Assembly (NCBI RefSeq): GCF_000619885.1
Contig: NZ_JHUZ01000006.1
Coordinates: 186,001 to 250,000 of the forward strand
Length of the DNA stretch: 64,000 nt
Source of the DNA: Balneatrix alpica DSM 16621
Lineage (GTDB): Bacteria; Pseudomonadota; Gammaproteobacteria; Pseudomonadales; Balneatricaceae
Direction: 5' to 3'
Shown: positions 16,312 to 23,275 of the stretch, in pieces
Layout: each line of letters opens with the position of its first letter
Position numbering within the stretch: position 1 is the stretch's first letter
Notes under the pieces: generated by a model
The model's input: the letters and a program-made list of their open reading frames with translations, nothing else
What the model was told of the DNA's origin: nothing
Database searches by the model: none
Made by a program: the position numbers and the translations under genes

Positions 16312-16985
16312 CACCGACCTCATTTGTAAAAGAACTTGCTAGTCTATCTCTGGACAATGTTTTCAACCCCTACAGTGATACTTGTCCCGTGTACGATCGC
16401 AAAGATGCCCCTAGGATTCGTCGTACAAACCTTCGTACCTACCTGGAAGCGTCCTTAAATATAGGGGTCGACACTATCTGGATGGGACGAGACTTAGGAT
16501 ATCGGGGGGGGCGCCGTACTGGCTTGGCACTCACAGACGAATTCCACTTATCAGAGATGGGGAGCCTGTACGATGGTTGTTCTCCTAAGCAAGCTACGAA
16601 AGGCCCTGTTTATTCTGAGCGTACAGCTGCGGAAATTTGGGGTGTCCTAAAAATCATCGATACTCCCCCTTTGCTATGGAATGTTTTTCCATTCCATCCA
16701 TATGAAGCCAAAGACCCGTTAACAAATAGACGATTTACAGCGAGAGAACTCGCAATGGTGAAGGAGCTTAACAGCACGTTGATTGAGTGGCTAAGAGTAC
16801 GTCGCATCATAGCGATAGGCCAAGATGCCGCTAAGTACGCAGAAGAATTTGGAGTCGAAATTTTGACTGTTCGTCATCCAAGCTATGGTGGTGTAAAAGA
16901 TTTCAGAGCTGGTATGCAAAGGATCTACAACATTCACGAAAGCAAACTAGGCGTGAGAGCATTCAAGCAGAGAGCTCTTTTGTAA
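16308..16985 (+). CDS. Uracil-DNA glycosylase superfamily protein
   Basis: The 225-aa protein shows the motif layout of the UDG superfamily: an active-site-like loop TIWMGRDLGYRGGRRTGL at about 56-73, NVFPFHPY at 125-132, IAIGQDAAKYAEEFG at 168-182 and the leucine-loop-like motif RHPSYGG at 189-195. The family flips and excises uracil or other damaged or modified bases from DNA. The water-activating residue cannot be assigned with confidence. The ATG overlaps the MazG stop (ATGA), and the 3' end overlaps the convergent thymidylate-synthase-like gene by 23 bp, a sign that the two operons evolved as a unit. Confidence 0.75.
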   Translation: MTPTSFVKELASLSLDNVFNPYSDTCPVYDRKDAPRIRRTNLRTYLEASLNIGVDTIWMGRDLGYRGGRRTGLALTDEFHLSEMGSLYDGCSPKQATKGPVYSERTAAEIWGVLKIIDTPPLLWNVFPFHPYEAKDPLTNRRFTARELAMVKELNSTLIEWLRVRRIIAIGQDAAKYAEEFGVEILTVRHPSYGGVKDFRAGMQRIYNIHESKLGVRAFKQRALL

Positions 16986-17796
16986 GGGATTCGTCGATCG
17001 GCAAAGAGTCTAGTAACTCACGAGCTGCTCGAATACCGCCAAAGCCTTCGTCTAGCTTTGCATAGGTGGAAATACACGTCATCACGCCTGGTTCGAAGCC
17101 AGACTCCTTTGCAACATAGTCCTGAAGTTGGGATAACCCGATCAGGTTACCTAATGCCCTTTCAGCATAGTAATGGGACCTATATATAGCCGTAAGGTCT
17201 ATTTTTCCATCTATCAGCTTAAAGGTTACATGACTTAGGCAAGGAGATCCCATGTAACTATTACGATCAAGGCGAGGATCATATGTAGGTAGTTCAAAAC
17301 CTTCTCCGTTGAATGAGTGATCGATATCTTCAGAGGGATCACATATCCCCAATTCATATGCCGATTTAAAGAAACTTTTATCTCTTTCTCGCATAGCAGC
17401 GAGCTTTTCAATAATTTTATCCAGTGGATTGAACGACGAGTCACCATCTCCCTTGCGTTCAATCATACGCATAGCATAGGTACCCCATGTACCGGGCACC
17501 TTGCCCCTTCCTATGATTTCTTTATATTTTTTATACCATTCGGGTCGGCCATAGCGCTGATAAATCCGATGCGGAAAGATAGTGCCTGCTGCAGTCATCA
17601 CACTACGAGTGGATTTTTTTTTCTGTAGAGCGCAATTCACATCGTTGATGGCGGCACGATCCTCAGCAGTAATCAGCTGAGGCGTGTTTATCTCAAGAAT
17701 TATATTGCGTGCATCTAGGTTTTTTTGTTCTGACAGGTAACGCGCTCCGGCCAGCCAGGCTTGTACTACTCGAGATCGTTGAAAAACTTCGGCCAT
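16963..17796 (-). CDS. Divergent thymidylate-synthase-like protein
   Basis: The second half of this 277-aa protein follows the thymidylate synthase fold. YMGSPCLSHVTFKLIDGKIDL (181-201) matches the segment around the nucleophile, with Cys186; IYRSHYY (204-210) keeps the phosphate-binding Arg206; ALGNLIGLSQLQDYVAKESG (214-233) keeps the pyrimidine-contacting Asn217. GTWGTYAMRMI at 102-112 resembles the GPVYGKQWR strand. The Asp after the Arg-Ser motif is Tyr, and the C-terminal HxY segment is replaced. It may methylate or hydroxymethylate a pyrimidine nucleotide, or merely bind one. Last gene of the minus operon, its ATG overlapping the protease stop. The fold call is from motif reading only. 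Confidence 0.6.
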   Translation of the reverse strand: MAEVFQRSRVVQAWLAGARYLSEQKNLDARNIILEINTPQLITAEDRAAINDVNCALQKKKSTRSVMTAAGTIFPHRIYQRYGRPEWYKKYKEIIGRGKVPGTWGTYAMRMIERKGDGDSSFNPLDKIIEKLAAMRERDKSFFKSAYELGICDPSEDIDHSFNGEGFELPTYDPRLDRNSYMGSPCLSHVTFKLIDGKIDLTAIYRSHYYAERALGNLIGLSQLQDYVAKESGFEPGVMTCISTYAKLDEGFGGIRAARELLDSLPIDESLTKELSA

Positions 17797-18410
17797 CAGT
17801 TAACTCCGTAGATACAAGAGGCGTGATATTGAAGATAGGAGTCTGGTATCCATGCATGGCCGTTGACTCCCCATGATGAGCCCCAACTATTACAGATAAG
17901 GTAGTGCTCGTTTCCTGTCTGATCATTGCCGTAGCCAACGATCACAACTGCATGACGACCTGGGTAAACCGGTTTTTCGAAGGCGACCAGACCGTCAATC
18001 GGAGCCATGAATGATTGTGTCAGAGTTATCACAGTGCCTACCGGTCGCCCTTCGGCTAACCAGATTTTTACTTGCGCTAAATCCGGTGGCATCAATGTCA
18101 CATCCGGACCAAATAGGGGTAATTCGGCAGGTAATGCAGGTAAAGGCCTTTCAGGTTCATTATGTTGATAAGGAAAGAGGTGGTCTTCCGGTAACCCTGA
18201 CGATGTCGACTCTATCGCAATCTGAACACTAAGACCCTGATTTGGTTGCCAACTTGGGCTCCGAAGAGCAGTTGCAAGATAGGCATACTCTGGACTCAAT
18301 ATGTAATTTGTCATGCAGCCCTTAATTCCTGCTATCGCGAATGCGACACATGATCCACGCTGCCCTTGGTCACGCGCTTCCATCGAGATTGTAACGAGCG
18401 GTTGAATCAC
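17796..18410 (-). CDS. Papain-like (C1) cysteine protease
   Basis: The 204-aa protein has the complete papain catalytic set: Q15 and C21 in QGQRGSCVAFA, H153 in GRHAVVIVGYG and N174 in LICNSWGSSWG. There is no signal peptide or propeptide, so it should act in the cytoplasm and need another means of restraint. It overlaps the upstream ImmA-chagasin gene by 4 bp (ATGA) and the downstream thymidylate-synthase-like gene by 1 bp. The neighbouring inhibitor-like domain is a likely regulator. Confidence 0.88.
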   Translation of the reverse strand: MIQPLVTISMEARDQGQRGSCVAFAIAGIKGCMTNYILSPEYAYLATALRSPSWQPNQGLSVQIAIESTSSGLPEDHLFPYQHNEPERPLPALPAELPLFGPDVTLMPPDLAQVKIWLAEGRPVGTVITLTQSFMAPIDGLVAFEKPVYPGRHAVVIVGYGNDQTGNEHYLICNSWGSSWGVNGHAWIPDSYLQYHASCIYGVN

Positions 18411-19411
18411 GCGCTTTCAGTTCCTTGAAGCAGAGCTTCCTTCGCCACAGGGGAAAGTCCATTCGTCAAATTTTCATAGCACGTCTCTGTACTATAACTA
18501 TCGAGTGCTGGCTCTAGAGGGTTCCAGGCCTTCCGTTCACTTAGTCGAAGATGTGAGTGTCCTAATGAAGGTTTCGACACCAGATAATCTTGGTAATGAA
18601 TTCCCCCAGCTATTAGTGCATCATCCGCAGATAGTTCAGAGGCGGATAGCATCAAGGGCTCGACGGAAAATCCTTCAGAAGCTGTCTCGTCCACAGTCCA
18701 CACGTAACCAGTACCAGTATGACTTTTCAAACGCACTAGCATTTGGTCGTCAACGCGAGGTTCCAAAATAAAATCCTGATCTGACTCATCTAACAGCCAA
18801 ACATCTCGTTGAGAGTTTTCGAGTGGTCTGCCCAACAACGAGCTTTTAATTTTTGCTGGCTGTGTACGTAATAGCTTTTCAACAATAGGTTTTTCAATCA
18901 ATTCCAAGCGATTGAGGGACCAAGCGGTGGCTTGATAACTAATACCTAGTCTGAGCGAAAGTTGATACAGCACAAAGGGATGCGACAGGTCAGCGATGCT
19001 CCATCTCTTTTTCCGCATGATATTCGCAATCGCCCAGCGCGGAGCAACTAGGCTGTAGGCGAACCAATCAGCTTCTAACTCGGTTTGATTCGCTCGATAG
19101 CCGTAATCAAGCTGATCGTCTGTCGTCGTTTCATGCCCTAAAAAGAAGTGTCCGAGTTCATGTGCGCAGGTCATTTGAATGAGCCCGGCGGGGCGTTCAG
19201 AATTGACTAAAATACCGGGCTGTTTTTGACGCACAAAGGCACCAAACAATTTTTCTAATGGGCGCAGCATTACAATTACGCCGGCAGATTGTGCGATGCG
19301 GAATGGATCGACTCGAGTGTATCCCTCTTGGACGCGCCGCTTAGCGCCGGAATCACTAATGACTTCTGCGGCGCGAGTGGCTACTGTCCGGATCTGACTT
19401 TTGGTGAGCAT
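18407..19411 (-). CDS. ImmA/IrrE metallopeptidase with C-terminal chagasin-like inhibitor domain
   Basis: Residues 1-180 are an ImmA/IrrE-type zinc peptidase: CAHELGHFFLGHE (82-94) with HExxH, and ELEADWFAYSL with Glu111/Asp115 as further ligands. Such proteases cleave XRE repressors. Residues 222-300 resemble chagasin (I42) cysteine-protease inhibitors: a TGxxW-like loop HTGTGYVW (231-238), ALIAGG (265-270) and a final strand SHLRLSERKAW (286-296) corresponding to the R-x-W loop. An XRE gene precedes it by 8 bp and a papain-like protease follows with overlap, so each domain has an obvious partner next door. The chagasin call is from pattern matching and is less certain than the peptidase call. 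Confidence 0.78.
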   Translation of the reverse strand: MLTKSQIRTVATRAAEVISDSGAKRRVQEGYTRVDPFRIAQSAGVIVMLRPLEKLFGAFVRQKQPGILVNSERPAGLIQMTCAHELGHFFLGHETTTDDQLDYGYRANQTELEADWFAYSLVAPRWAIANIMRKKRWSIADLSHPFVLYQLSLRLGISYQATAWSLNRLELIEKPIVEKLLRTQPAKIKSSLLGRPLENSQRDVWLLDESDQDFILEPRVDDQMLVRLKSHTGTGYVWTVDETASEGFSVEPLMLSASELSADDALIAGGIHYQDYLVSKPSLGHSHLRLSERKAWNPLEPALDSYSTETCYENLTNGLSPVAKEALLQGTESA

Positions 19412-19419
19412 CCTAACTC

Positions 19420-19770
19420 CTAGCTGGCGTCTGAAGCCCTTAAGAACTCAGCAAACAGGGCAACTTCTTCCTTATCCTTAGTGCTTAATCCTTTAGTGGC
19501 TCGTGCCAAGAAAGAAAATTGTTCGGGACCAGAATAAGCTGGCTCAGACCCGGTTAAAAGGTATTCGGTTGAGCGTCTATATATCTTCGATAGAAGATTT
19601 AACTCCTTGGTCTCAATCTCCCGAGCCCCCGATTCAATATCGACAATGGCTGAGTTATCTAGCCCCGTCATTTGGCCGATCTCTGCTTGAGAAAAACCCA
19701 TGTACTCCCGCGCAGCTCTGAGGCGCTCAGCTATTTGAATCAGCTTTGCTTCAGCATCACCCATCTTCAT
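19420..19770 (-). CDS. XRE-family regulator, likely ImmA target
   Basis: The 116-aa protein has an N-terminal Cro/C1-type HTH (IAERLRAAREYMGFSQAEIGQMTGLDNSAIVDIESGAREIETKELNLLSKIY) and a C-terminal tail ending SLSTKDKEEVALFAEFLRA, a layout common in XRE partners of ImmA/IrrE proteases. It overlaps the upstream ACP-like gene by 14 bp and precedes the ImmA gene by 8 bp. By analogy with the ImmR-ImmA pair it would repress the operon until cleaved. ATG at 19764 is an alternative start. Confidence 0.82.
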   Translation of the reverse strand: MKMGDAEAKLIQIAERLRAAREYMGFSQAEIGQMTGLDNSAIVDIESGAREIETKELNLLSKIYRRSTEYLLTGSEPAYSGPEQFSFLARATKGLSTKDKEEVALFAEFLRASDAS

Positions 19771-20044
19771 TCTTTAGGTACGTGAGTACCCCCTCGGTAA
19801 CTTCCTGAATGAATTGATCGCGTGACTCATATCCACCATTTTTAATTACAACATCTACTGGCACAGTCCTGCCGACCAGTTCATCAATGGCAATCATAGC
19901 TTCACAAGCAGTAAGAGAATCCATCGATGCGCCGAGATCATTGATAGAGGTTGGATCTCTGGAGACAGATATCTCCCGCTCATCCCAGAAATCACCCAGT
20001 GTCTGCTCTATTTGCTCTTGAAGTGTAGGCATCATTACGTCCAA
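19757..20044 (-). CDS. Small acidic protein, possibly acyl-carrier-protein-like
   Basis: The protein of up to 95 aa is the first gene of the five-gene minus operon. Residues 36-85 (LGASMDSLTACEAMIAIDELVGRTVPVDVVIKNGGY) resemble an acyl carrier protein around its D-S-L motif, with Ser43 where phosphopantetheine would attach, followed by a helix and a Gly-Gly-Tyr turn. There is no adenylation or ketosynthase gene nearby, so if it is a carrier its loader is elsewhere; it may instead be a structural relative. Starts at 20044, 20035 or 20032 are possible. Function not recognised with confidence. Confidence 0.55.
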   Translation of the reverse strand: MDVMMPTLQEQIEQTLGDFWDEREISVSRDPTSINDLGASMDSLTACEAMIAIDELVGRTVPVDVVIKNGGYESRDQFIQEVTEGVLTYLKNEDG

Positions 20045-20358
20045 AGATCGAACTGGAATTGATGATAAATAAAGCCATAAGGGTTTAATGGTTGCAATAG
20101 GTGGCTCTACGGCGACAACAACTTAGGACTATCCATATGCTTAGACTGCAGAGGAGCTCGACGCTTTGCAACCAAGAAAGCAGGGATCAATATGTAGATG
20201 ACATTACAATCGTAAACGATGAAGCATTAATCAAAATGGTATATTTTGATAATCAAAGTATATCCTTTTGATTTAAAAGGACTTTTTTATCCTTTATCGT
20301 TTGACCATTCTTCATTCTTTTCTATATCCTGGACGATAAATGCACAATTTTAGGCCGT
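20045..20358. other. AT-rich intergenic region between divergent XRE-linked genes
   Basis: This 314-bp stretch is markedly AT-rich. It holds a perfect palindrome ATCGT-AA-ACGAT (20209-20220), further ATCGTTT/CGATAAA half-sites near 20298 and 20333, and a weak hairpin TCCTTTT/AAAAGGA (20264-20282) followed by CTTTTTT on the plus strand. It likely carries the divergent promoters and operators of the ACP-like operon and the truncated XRE gene at 20365. A 44-codon ORF within it is listed separately. Confidence 0.5.
20137..20271 (+). CDS. Possible 44-aa small ORF in the AT-rich gap
   Basis: The ATG at 20137 has AGGA about 8 bases upstream and opens 44 codons, ending in DNQSISF. The hairpin TCCTTTT/AAAAGGA with a T6 tract begins within its last codons. 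The peptide has an ordinary composition but I recognise no family. It could be a real small gene, a decayed gene end, or chance. Confidence 0.22.
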   Translation: MLRLQRSSTLCNQESRDQYVDDITIVNDEALIKMVYFDNQSISF

Positions 20359-20364
20359 GTGTTT

Positions 20365-20507
20365 ATGACGCCCTTCGGCACCTATCTTGAACATCTCAGG
20401 CGGAGCCGCCGCATGCAGCAGAAGCAGCTCGCCGATCTAATGGGAATCAATCCTTGCTATGTCAGCACCCTGGAAAGGGGGCGTAAGGGACCACCGTCGA
20501 CAGCTGT
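20365..20507 (+). pseudogene. XRE-family regulator truncated by IS insertion
   Basis: About 48 codons remain of an HTH protein: MTPFGTYLEHLRRSRRMQQKQLADLMGINPCYVSTLERGRKGPPST, i.e. the complete DNA-binding helices, then the IS end begins at 20508 and the frame stops 11 codons into the element. The 3' part is missing on the other side of the IS, so the insertion was accompanied by a deletion or rearrangement. Confidence 0.8.
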
Positions 20508-20555
20508 TGACCTTTCCCCGAGATTAGTATCAATCCCTTGATGAGATTTTCCAGC

Positions 20556-21374
20556 TTATGCTGCCTGCTTGGCATACTCAGCAGGCGGCATGTAGTTCAG
20601 TGAACTATGTGGGCGAACATGGTTGTAGTGTTCACGCCATAGCTCGATTTCGTATCTCGCTTCGTCCAAGGTTCTGAACCAGTGCTGGTTCAGGCACTCG
20701 TTCCGGAATTTGCCATTCAGGCTTTCCACATAGGCATTTTGCGTCGGCTTTCCTGGCTGAATAAAGCCCAGTGTGACGCCCACTTCCTTACTCCAGAAGA
20801 ACATGGCCTTGCTGGTAAACTCTGTCCCGTTGTCGCAGGTGACTTTGCTTGGCTTGCCTCGTTCTTCCATCAACTGGTCCAGGAATCTTGCGACCTGCCT
20901 GCCACTGATGGCAACAGAGACTAATTGACCGACCATTTCCCGCGAATAATCATCCACTACATTCAGTACCCGAAAGCGGCGACCATTGCTGAGTTGGTCT
21001 GAAACAAAGTCCATCGACCAACGTTGATTGGGTGCAGTTGGCACCTCCATGGGTAGCCTTGGCCGGGTTAGCTTCTTGCGCTTCTTAGTCCTAACCTGCA
21101 AGCCTTCCTCTGTATAGAGCCGATAGGTTCGTTTGCGGTTTTTGACCCAGCCTTCGCCTCTGAGCAAACCATGCAGCATCAAATATCCATAGCGAGGATA
21201 TTGCGTCGCCAGCGCTTTCAGCCGCTGTCTGAGCCCATTGTCAGCCTTTGTCCTGGGTTGATAGCGAAATGCCGTCCGGCTCAACCCAGCCAGCTTGCAG
21301 GCCACACGCTCACTGAGACTGAAACCTTCAATCAAGTGTCGAGCAACAGGATTTTTTGCCGCTGGCGTTACCAC
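20556..21374 (-). CDS. IS3-family transposase OrfB (DDE integrase core)
   Basis: The 272-aa integrase-like half of the IS3 transposase has an HTH_21-like N-terminus (KADNGLRQRLKALATQYPRYGYLMLHGLL) and the rve core with Asp in SMDFVSDQL, Asp in TCDNGTEF and Glu in AYVESLNGKFRNECLNQHWF. It lies in the -1 frame relative to orfA with an AAAAAAG slippery heptamer at 21380-21374, so the active OrfAB is made by programmed frameshifting. The GTG listed as the start probably reflects that junction. Confidence 0.93.
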   Translation of the reverse strand: MVTPAAKNPVARHLIEGFSLSERVACKLAGLSRTAFRYQPRTKADNGLRQRLKALATQYPRYGYLMLHGLLRGEGWVKNRKRTYRLYTEEGLQVRTKKRKKLTRPRLPMEVPTAPNQRWSMDFVSDQLSNGRRFRVLNVVDDYSREMVGQLVSVAISGRQVARFLDQLMEERGKPSKVTCDNGTEFTSKAMFFWSKEVGVTLGFIQPGKPTQNAYVESLNGKFRNECLNQHWFRTLDEARYEIELWREHYNHVRPHSSLNYMPPAEYAKQAA

Positions 21375-21631
21375 TTTTTTGACAGCACATCCTTCATGGC
21401 TTCGACTTCCAACATCTTGTCGGCCAGCATCTTTTTGAGCTTGTTGTTCTCGGACTCCAGTTCTCTCAGCCGCTTCGCTTCATTTACTTCCAGCCCCGCA
21501 TACTTGCTGCGCCAGTTGTAGAATGTGCCCGTGGATATGCCCATCTCTCGGCAAATGTCATCGACCTTTGCCCCTGCCTCATGCTGTTTGATGGTCTTGA
21601 TGATTTGTTCTTCGGTGTAACGTTTCTTCAT
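21368..21631 (-). CDS. IS3-family transposase OrfA (HTH)
   Basis: The 87-aa protein has an HTH_8-type DNA-binding domain (KKRYTEEQIIKTIKQHEAGAKVDDICREMGISTGTFYNWRSKY) and a C-terminal leucine zipper (LRELESENNKLKKMLADKMLEVEAMKDVL), typical of IS3-family OrfA of the IS407 group. It binds the terminal repeats and, as an OrfAB fusion, catalyses transposition. Confidence 0.93.
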   Translation of the reverse strand: MKKRYTEEQIIKTIKQHEAGAKVDDICREMGISTGTFYNWRSKYAGLEVNEAKRLRELESENNKLKKMLADKMLEVEAMKDVLSKKW

Positions 21632-21705
21632 GTTGAGATCTCCATTGGCTCCAGTGTATTGGAAATCTCATCAACGTCATGGTCTTAAATTTGGGGGATA
21701 GGTCA

Positions 21706-22012
21706 GGAACTCTTTTCGATAACTGAAGCCGCGAAGCGTATGAGGGTACATCAGGAGTTTGCTTACCAGCTCGCCAATGCTGATCTCCTTGAAACACACT
21801 CCAGCAACCATTCGTCGGGGCAGCTGGTCAGCCAGAACTCGATAGACAAGTTCTTTTCGGAGTATGTCTTGCTGCGTGATCTGGCCCGAGAAGCCGGTCG
21901 GAGTTCGGCCAGTGTGATGAACGACTTGGCTTCTCGGGGGATTCAGCCGGTTGACGCTGATTGGGATCAGCAGCTGCGGCAGAAGGTGTATTTAGCTGGC
22001 GGTCTTGGGTGA
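21706..22012 (+). pseudogene. C-terminal fragment of a gene cut by the IS
   Basis: An open frame of about 100 codons runs directly from the IS end: ELFSITEAAKRMRVHQEFAY, SGQLVSQNSIDKFFSEYVLL, VMNDLASRGIQPVDADWDQQ and then a stop. The 'lfsiteAakrmrvh' part looks like a MerR/excisionase-type winged helix as found near the C-terminus of some transposon-associated (TniQ-like) proteins; I cannot assign it firmly. The 5' part is absent and is not found left of the IS. Its end overlaps the convergent membrane-protein gene. Confidence 0.65.
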
Positions 22013-22531
22013 TGCTGCCTTTGTTTTGGATTCCTGGTCGGAGCCGGTGGCGGGCTCTTTACGCAGCCGCGCCAAAAGTAGCTTGTTGAGTAGATAGGGC
22101 CTAGCACGATTGGCGTCCGCTCTGCGAATTGCCTCTTTGAAGGAGTGAAAAGCTAAAATCCAGGAGATAACTACGAAAATCCAGAAAAGCCTTTGGTCTG
22201 CAATGACCTCATTAATGTGACTGGTGCTCTTGGGATCGCCAAAAGAGTTGCAGATGATCTGGATATTTTTTGGCTGCAGCTTTACTTGCTTCGATATCTC
22301 GACAGGATCGAAGGTCGATTGACTGCATAGTTCTGGAGAGATCCTCCAATCGCTACTTTTGTCACGAAAGGGGTTGTAACTGAAGCTGGATGCCGTTATT
22401 TCGTATACCCACATCCATTGCTCTTCGTCTTTGAATTTGAGCAGCGCAGAGCTGGCTGATGCAAGCGGGATTAATGGGGAGCTCAGCAATACAGATAGGA
22501 GTGTACCAATCAATGGCAAAGCCAGTTTCAA
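21992..22531 (-). CDS. Unknown membrane protein (second of pair)
   Basis: The 179-aa protein has an N-terminal hydrophobic segment resembling a signal anchor (LALPLIGTLLSVLLSSPLIPLA), a roughly 90-residue presumably periplasmic region with two Cys residues, a second helix (LFWIFVVISWILAF) and a basic cytoplasmic tail. I do not recognise the family. It overlaps the preceding gene by 4 bp (ATGA), so the two products probably act together at the membrane. Confidence 0.7.
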   Translation of the reverse strand: MKLALPLIGTLLSVLLSSPLIPLASASSALLKFKDEEQWMWVYEITASSFSYNPFRDKSSDWRISPELCSQSTFDPVEISKQVKLQPKNIQIICNSFGDPKSTSHINEVIADQRLFWIFVVISWILAFHSFKEAIRRADANRARPYLLNKLLLARLRKEPATGSDQESKTKAASPKTAS

Positions 22532-22893
22532 GGTATTGAGCTTTTTGACTTTCCGCTTCTCGAAATCGAACCAACGCTGGATGCTTGTGAAAGTTCGGGG
22601 TCTAAGTCGTGCCTCTCTATCCAGAGCCTAAAGCGCTGAATATCTTTGAGAGACTTGGCTCTCGTATTGAACAGCGCGTTGAAACGCTCAACGTCTTTCC
22701 GTTCATTCCAGTATTCGGCGACACTGCTGTCATGGAACTCTTTGCCGCCGATTACGATGGCGTAGAGCCGATTTAGCAGACCATATGATGTTCCCGCTCT
22801 CAGCCGGAACCAGATAGCTGCGAGCGCAGTAAAAATAACTGGTGAAAGCCAGGGCAATATGTCGGCTACAATCTTGAGGGCTGCTGCATCCAT
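22528..22893 (-). CDS. Unknown membrane-anchored protein (first of pair)
   Basis: The 121-aa protein starts at the ATG at 22893, which has AAGGA upstream; a 39-codon upstream extension is not convincing. A single N-terminal helix (IVADILPWLSPVIFTALAAIWFRL) is followed by a charged cytoplasmic region (GGKEFHDSSVAEYWNERKDVERFNALF, KSLKDIQRFRLWIERHDLDPEL). Family not recognised. It forms a two-gene operon with the gene at 21992-22531, at the right end of the island. Confidence 0.65.
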   Translation of the reverse strand: MDAAALKIVADILPWLSPVIFTALAAIWFRLRAGTSYGLLNRLYAIVIGGKEFHDSSVAEYWNERKDVERFNALFNTRAKSLKDIQRFRLWIERHDLDPELSQASSVGSISRSGKSKSSIP

Positions 22894-23104
22894 GGCAAAT
22901 ATTCCTTGTGTGTTGTAATGGGTCGGATAGTCGTTAGCGTACCGCGGAGAAGTATTCGGCGGAATCTCTCGTAATAGAAGAGCCGGACTAGACGCTGGTA
23001 CTTGGCACAATCATGAGTGCCCTAGTGCAGTATTGAACATCATCGACTCATTGTGCGCAGGAGTCTCGGAATCCCTCGCAGAAGACGGATTAGGGTAGAG
23101 GTCT

Positions 23105-23275
23105 ATGGAGTACCATCGTCTAACACAAAAGGAGGTCGAAGATCTCCGTAATGAAATGAAGCAAGCGGGGCAATGGGCGAAAGAGGTGCTCAAGCGTCGG
23201 AGGCAGTGCAAATCCCTCAAGGCGCAGGAGGAAAACTCTTCAACGAATCAGCACCATCTGCAGAATAAGCCGTAG
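23105..23275 (+). CDS. Small basic hypothetical protein
   Basis: This 56-codon ORF is preceded by AGAGG at 6 bases. The peptide (MEYHRLTQKEVEDLRNEMKQ, then AGQWAKEVLKRRRQ) is an amphipathic, charged helix-forming sequence without Cys clusters or membrane segments. No family recognised. The following 214 bp to the next gene contain only an ATGAAAT/ATTTCAT inverted repeat (23318-23338). Confidence 0.5.
   Translation: MEYHRLTQKEVEDLRNEMKQAGQWAKEVLKRRRQCKSLKAQEENSSTNQHHLQNKP

Larger units (their letters stand above)
20508..21705 (-). mobile_element. IS3-family insertion sequence, IS407-like
   Basis: The 1198-bp element has imperfect terminal inverted repeats: left TGACCTTTCCCC (20508) and right, read inward, TGACCTATCCCC (ending 21705), with further similarity extending to TTGATGAGATTT in both arms. 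It encodes overlapping orfA and orfB on the minus strand. Flanking bases (CTGT on the left, GGAA on the right) do not form a target duplication, pointing to an adjacent deletion or recombination between copies. The transposase genes look intact. Confidence 0.9.

Noticed and set aside
20539..21675. TTGATGAGATTT inverted repeats as the IS termini
   Set aside because: The similarity continues outward to TGACC at 20508 and GGTCA at 21705, the expected IS3-type ends, so the inner repeat is only part of the terminal repeats.
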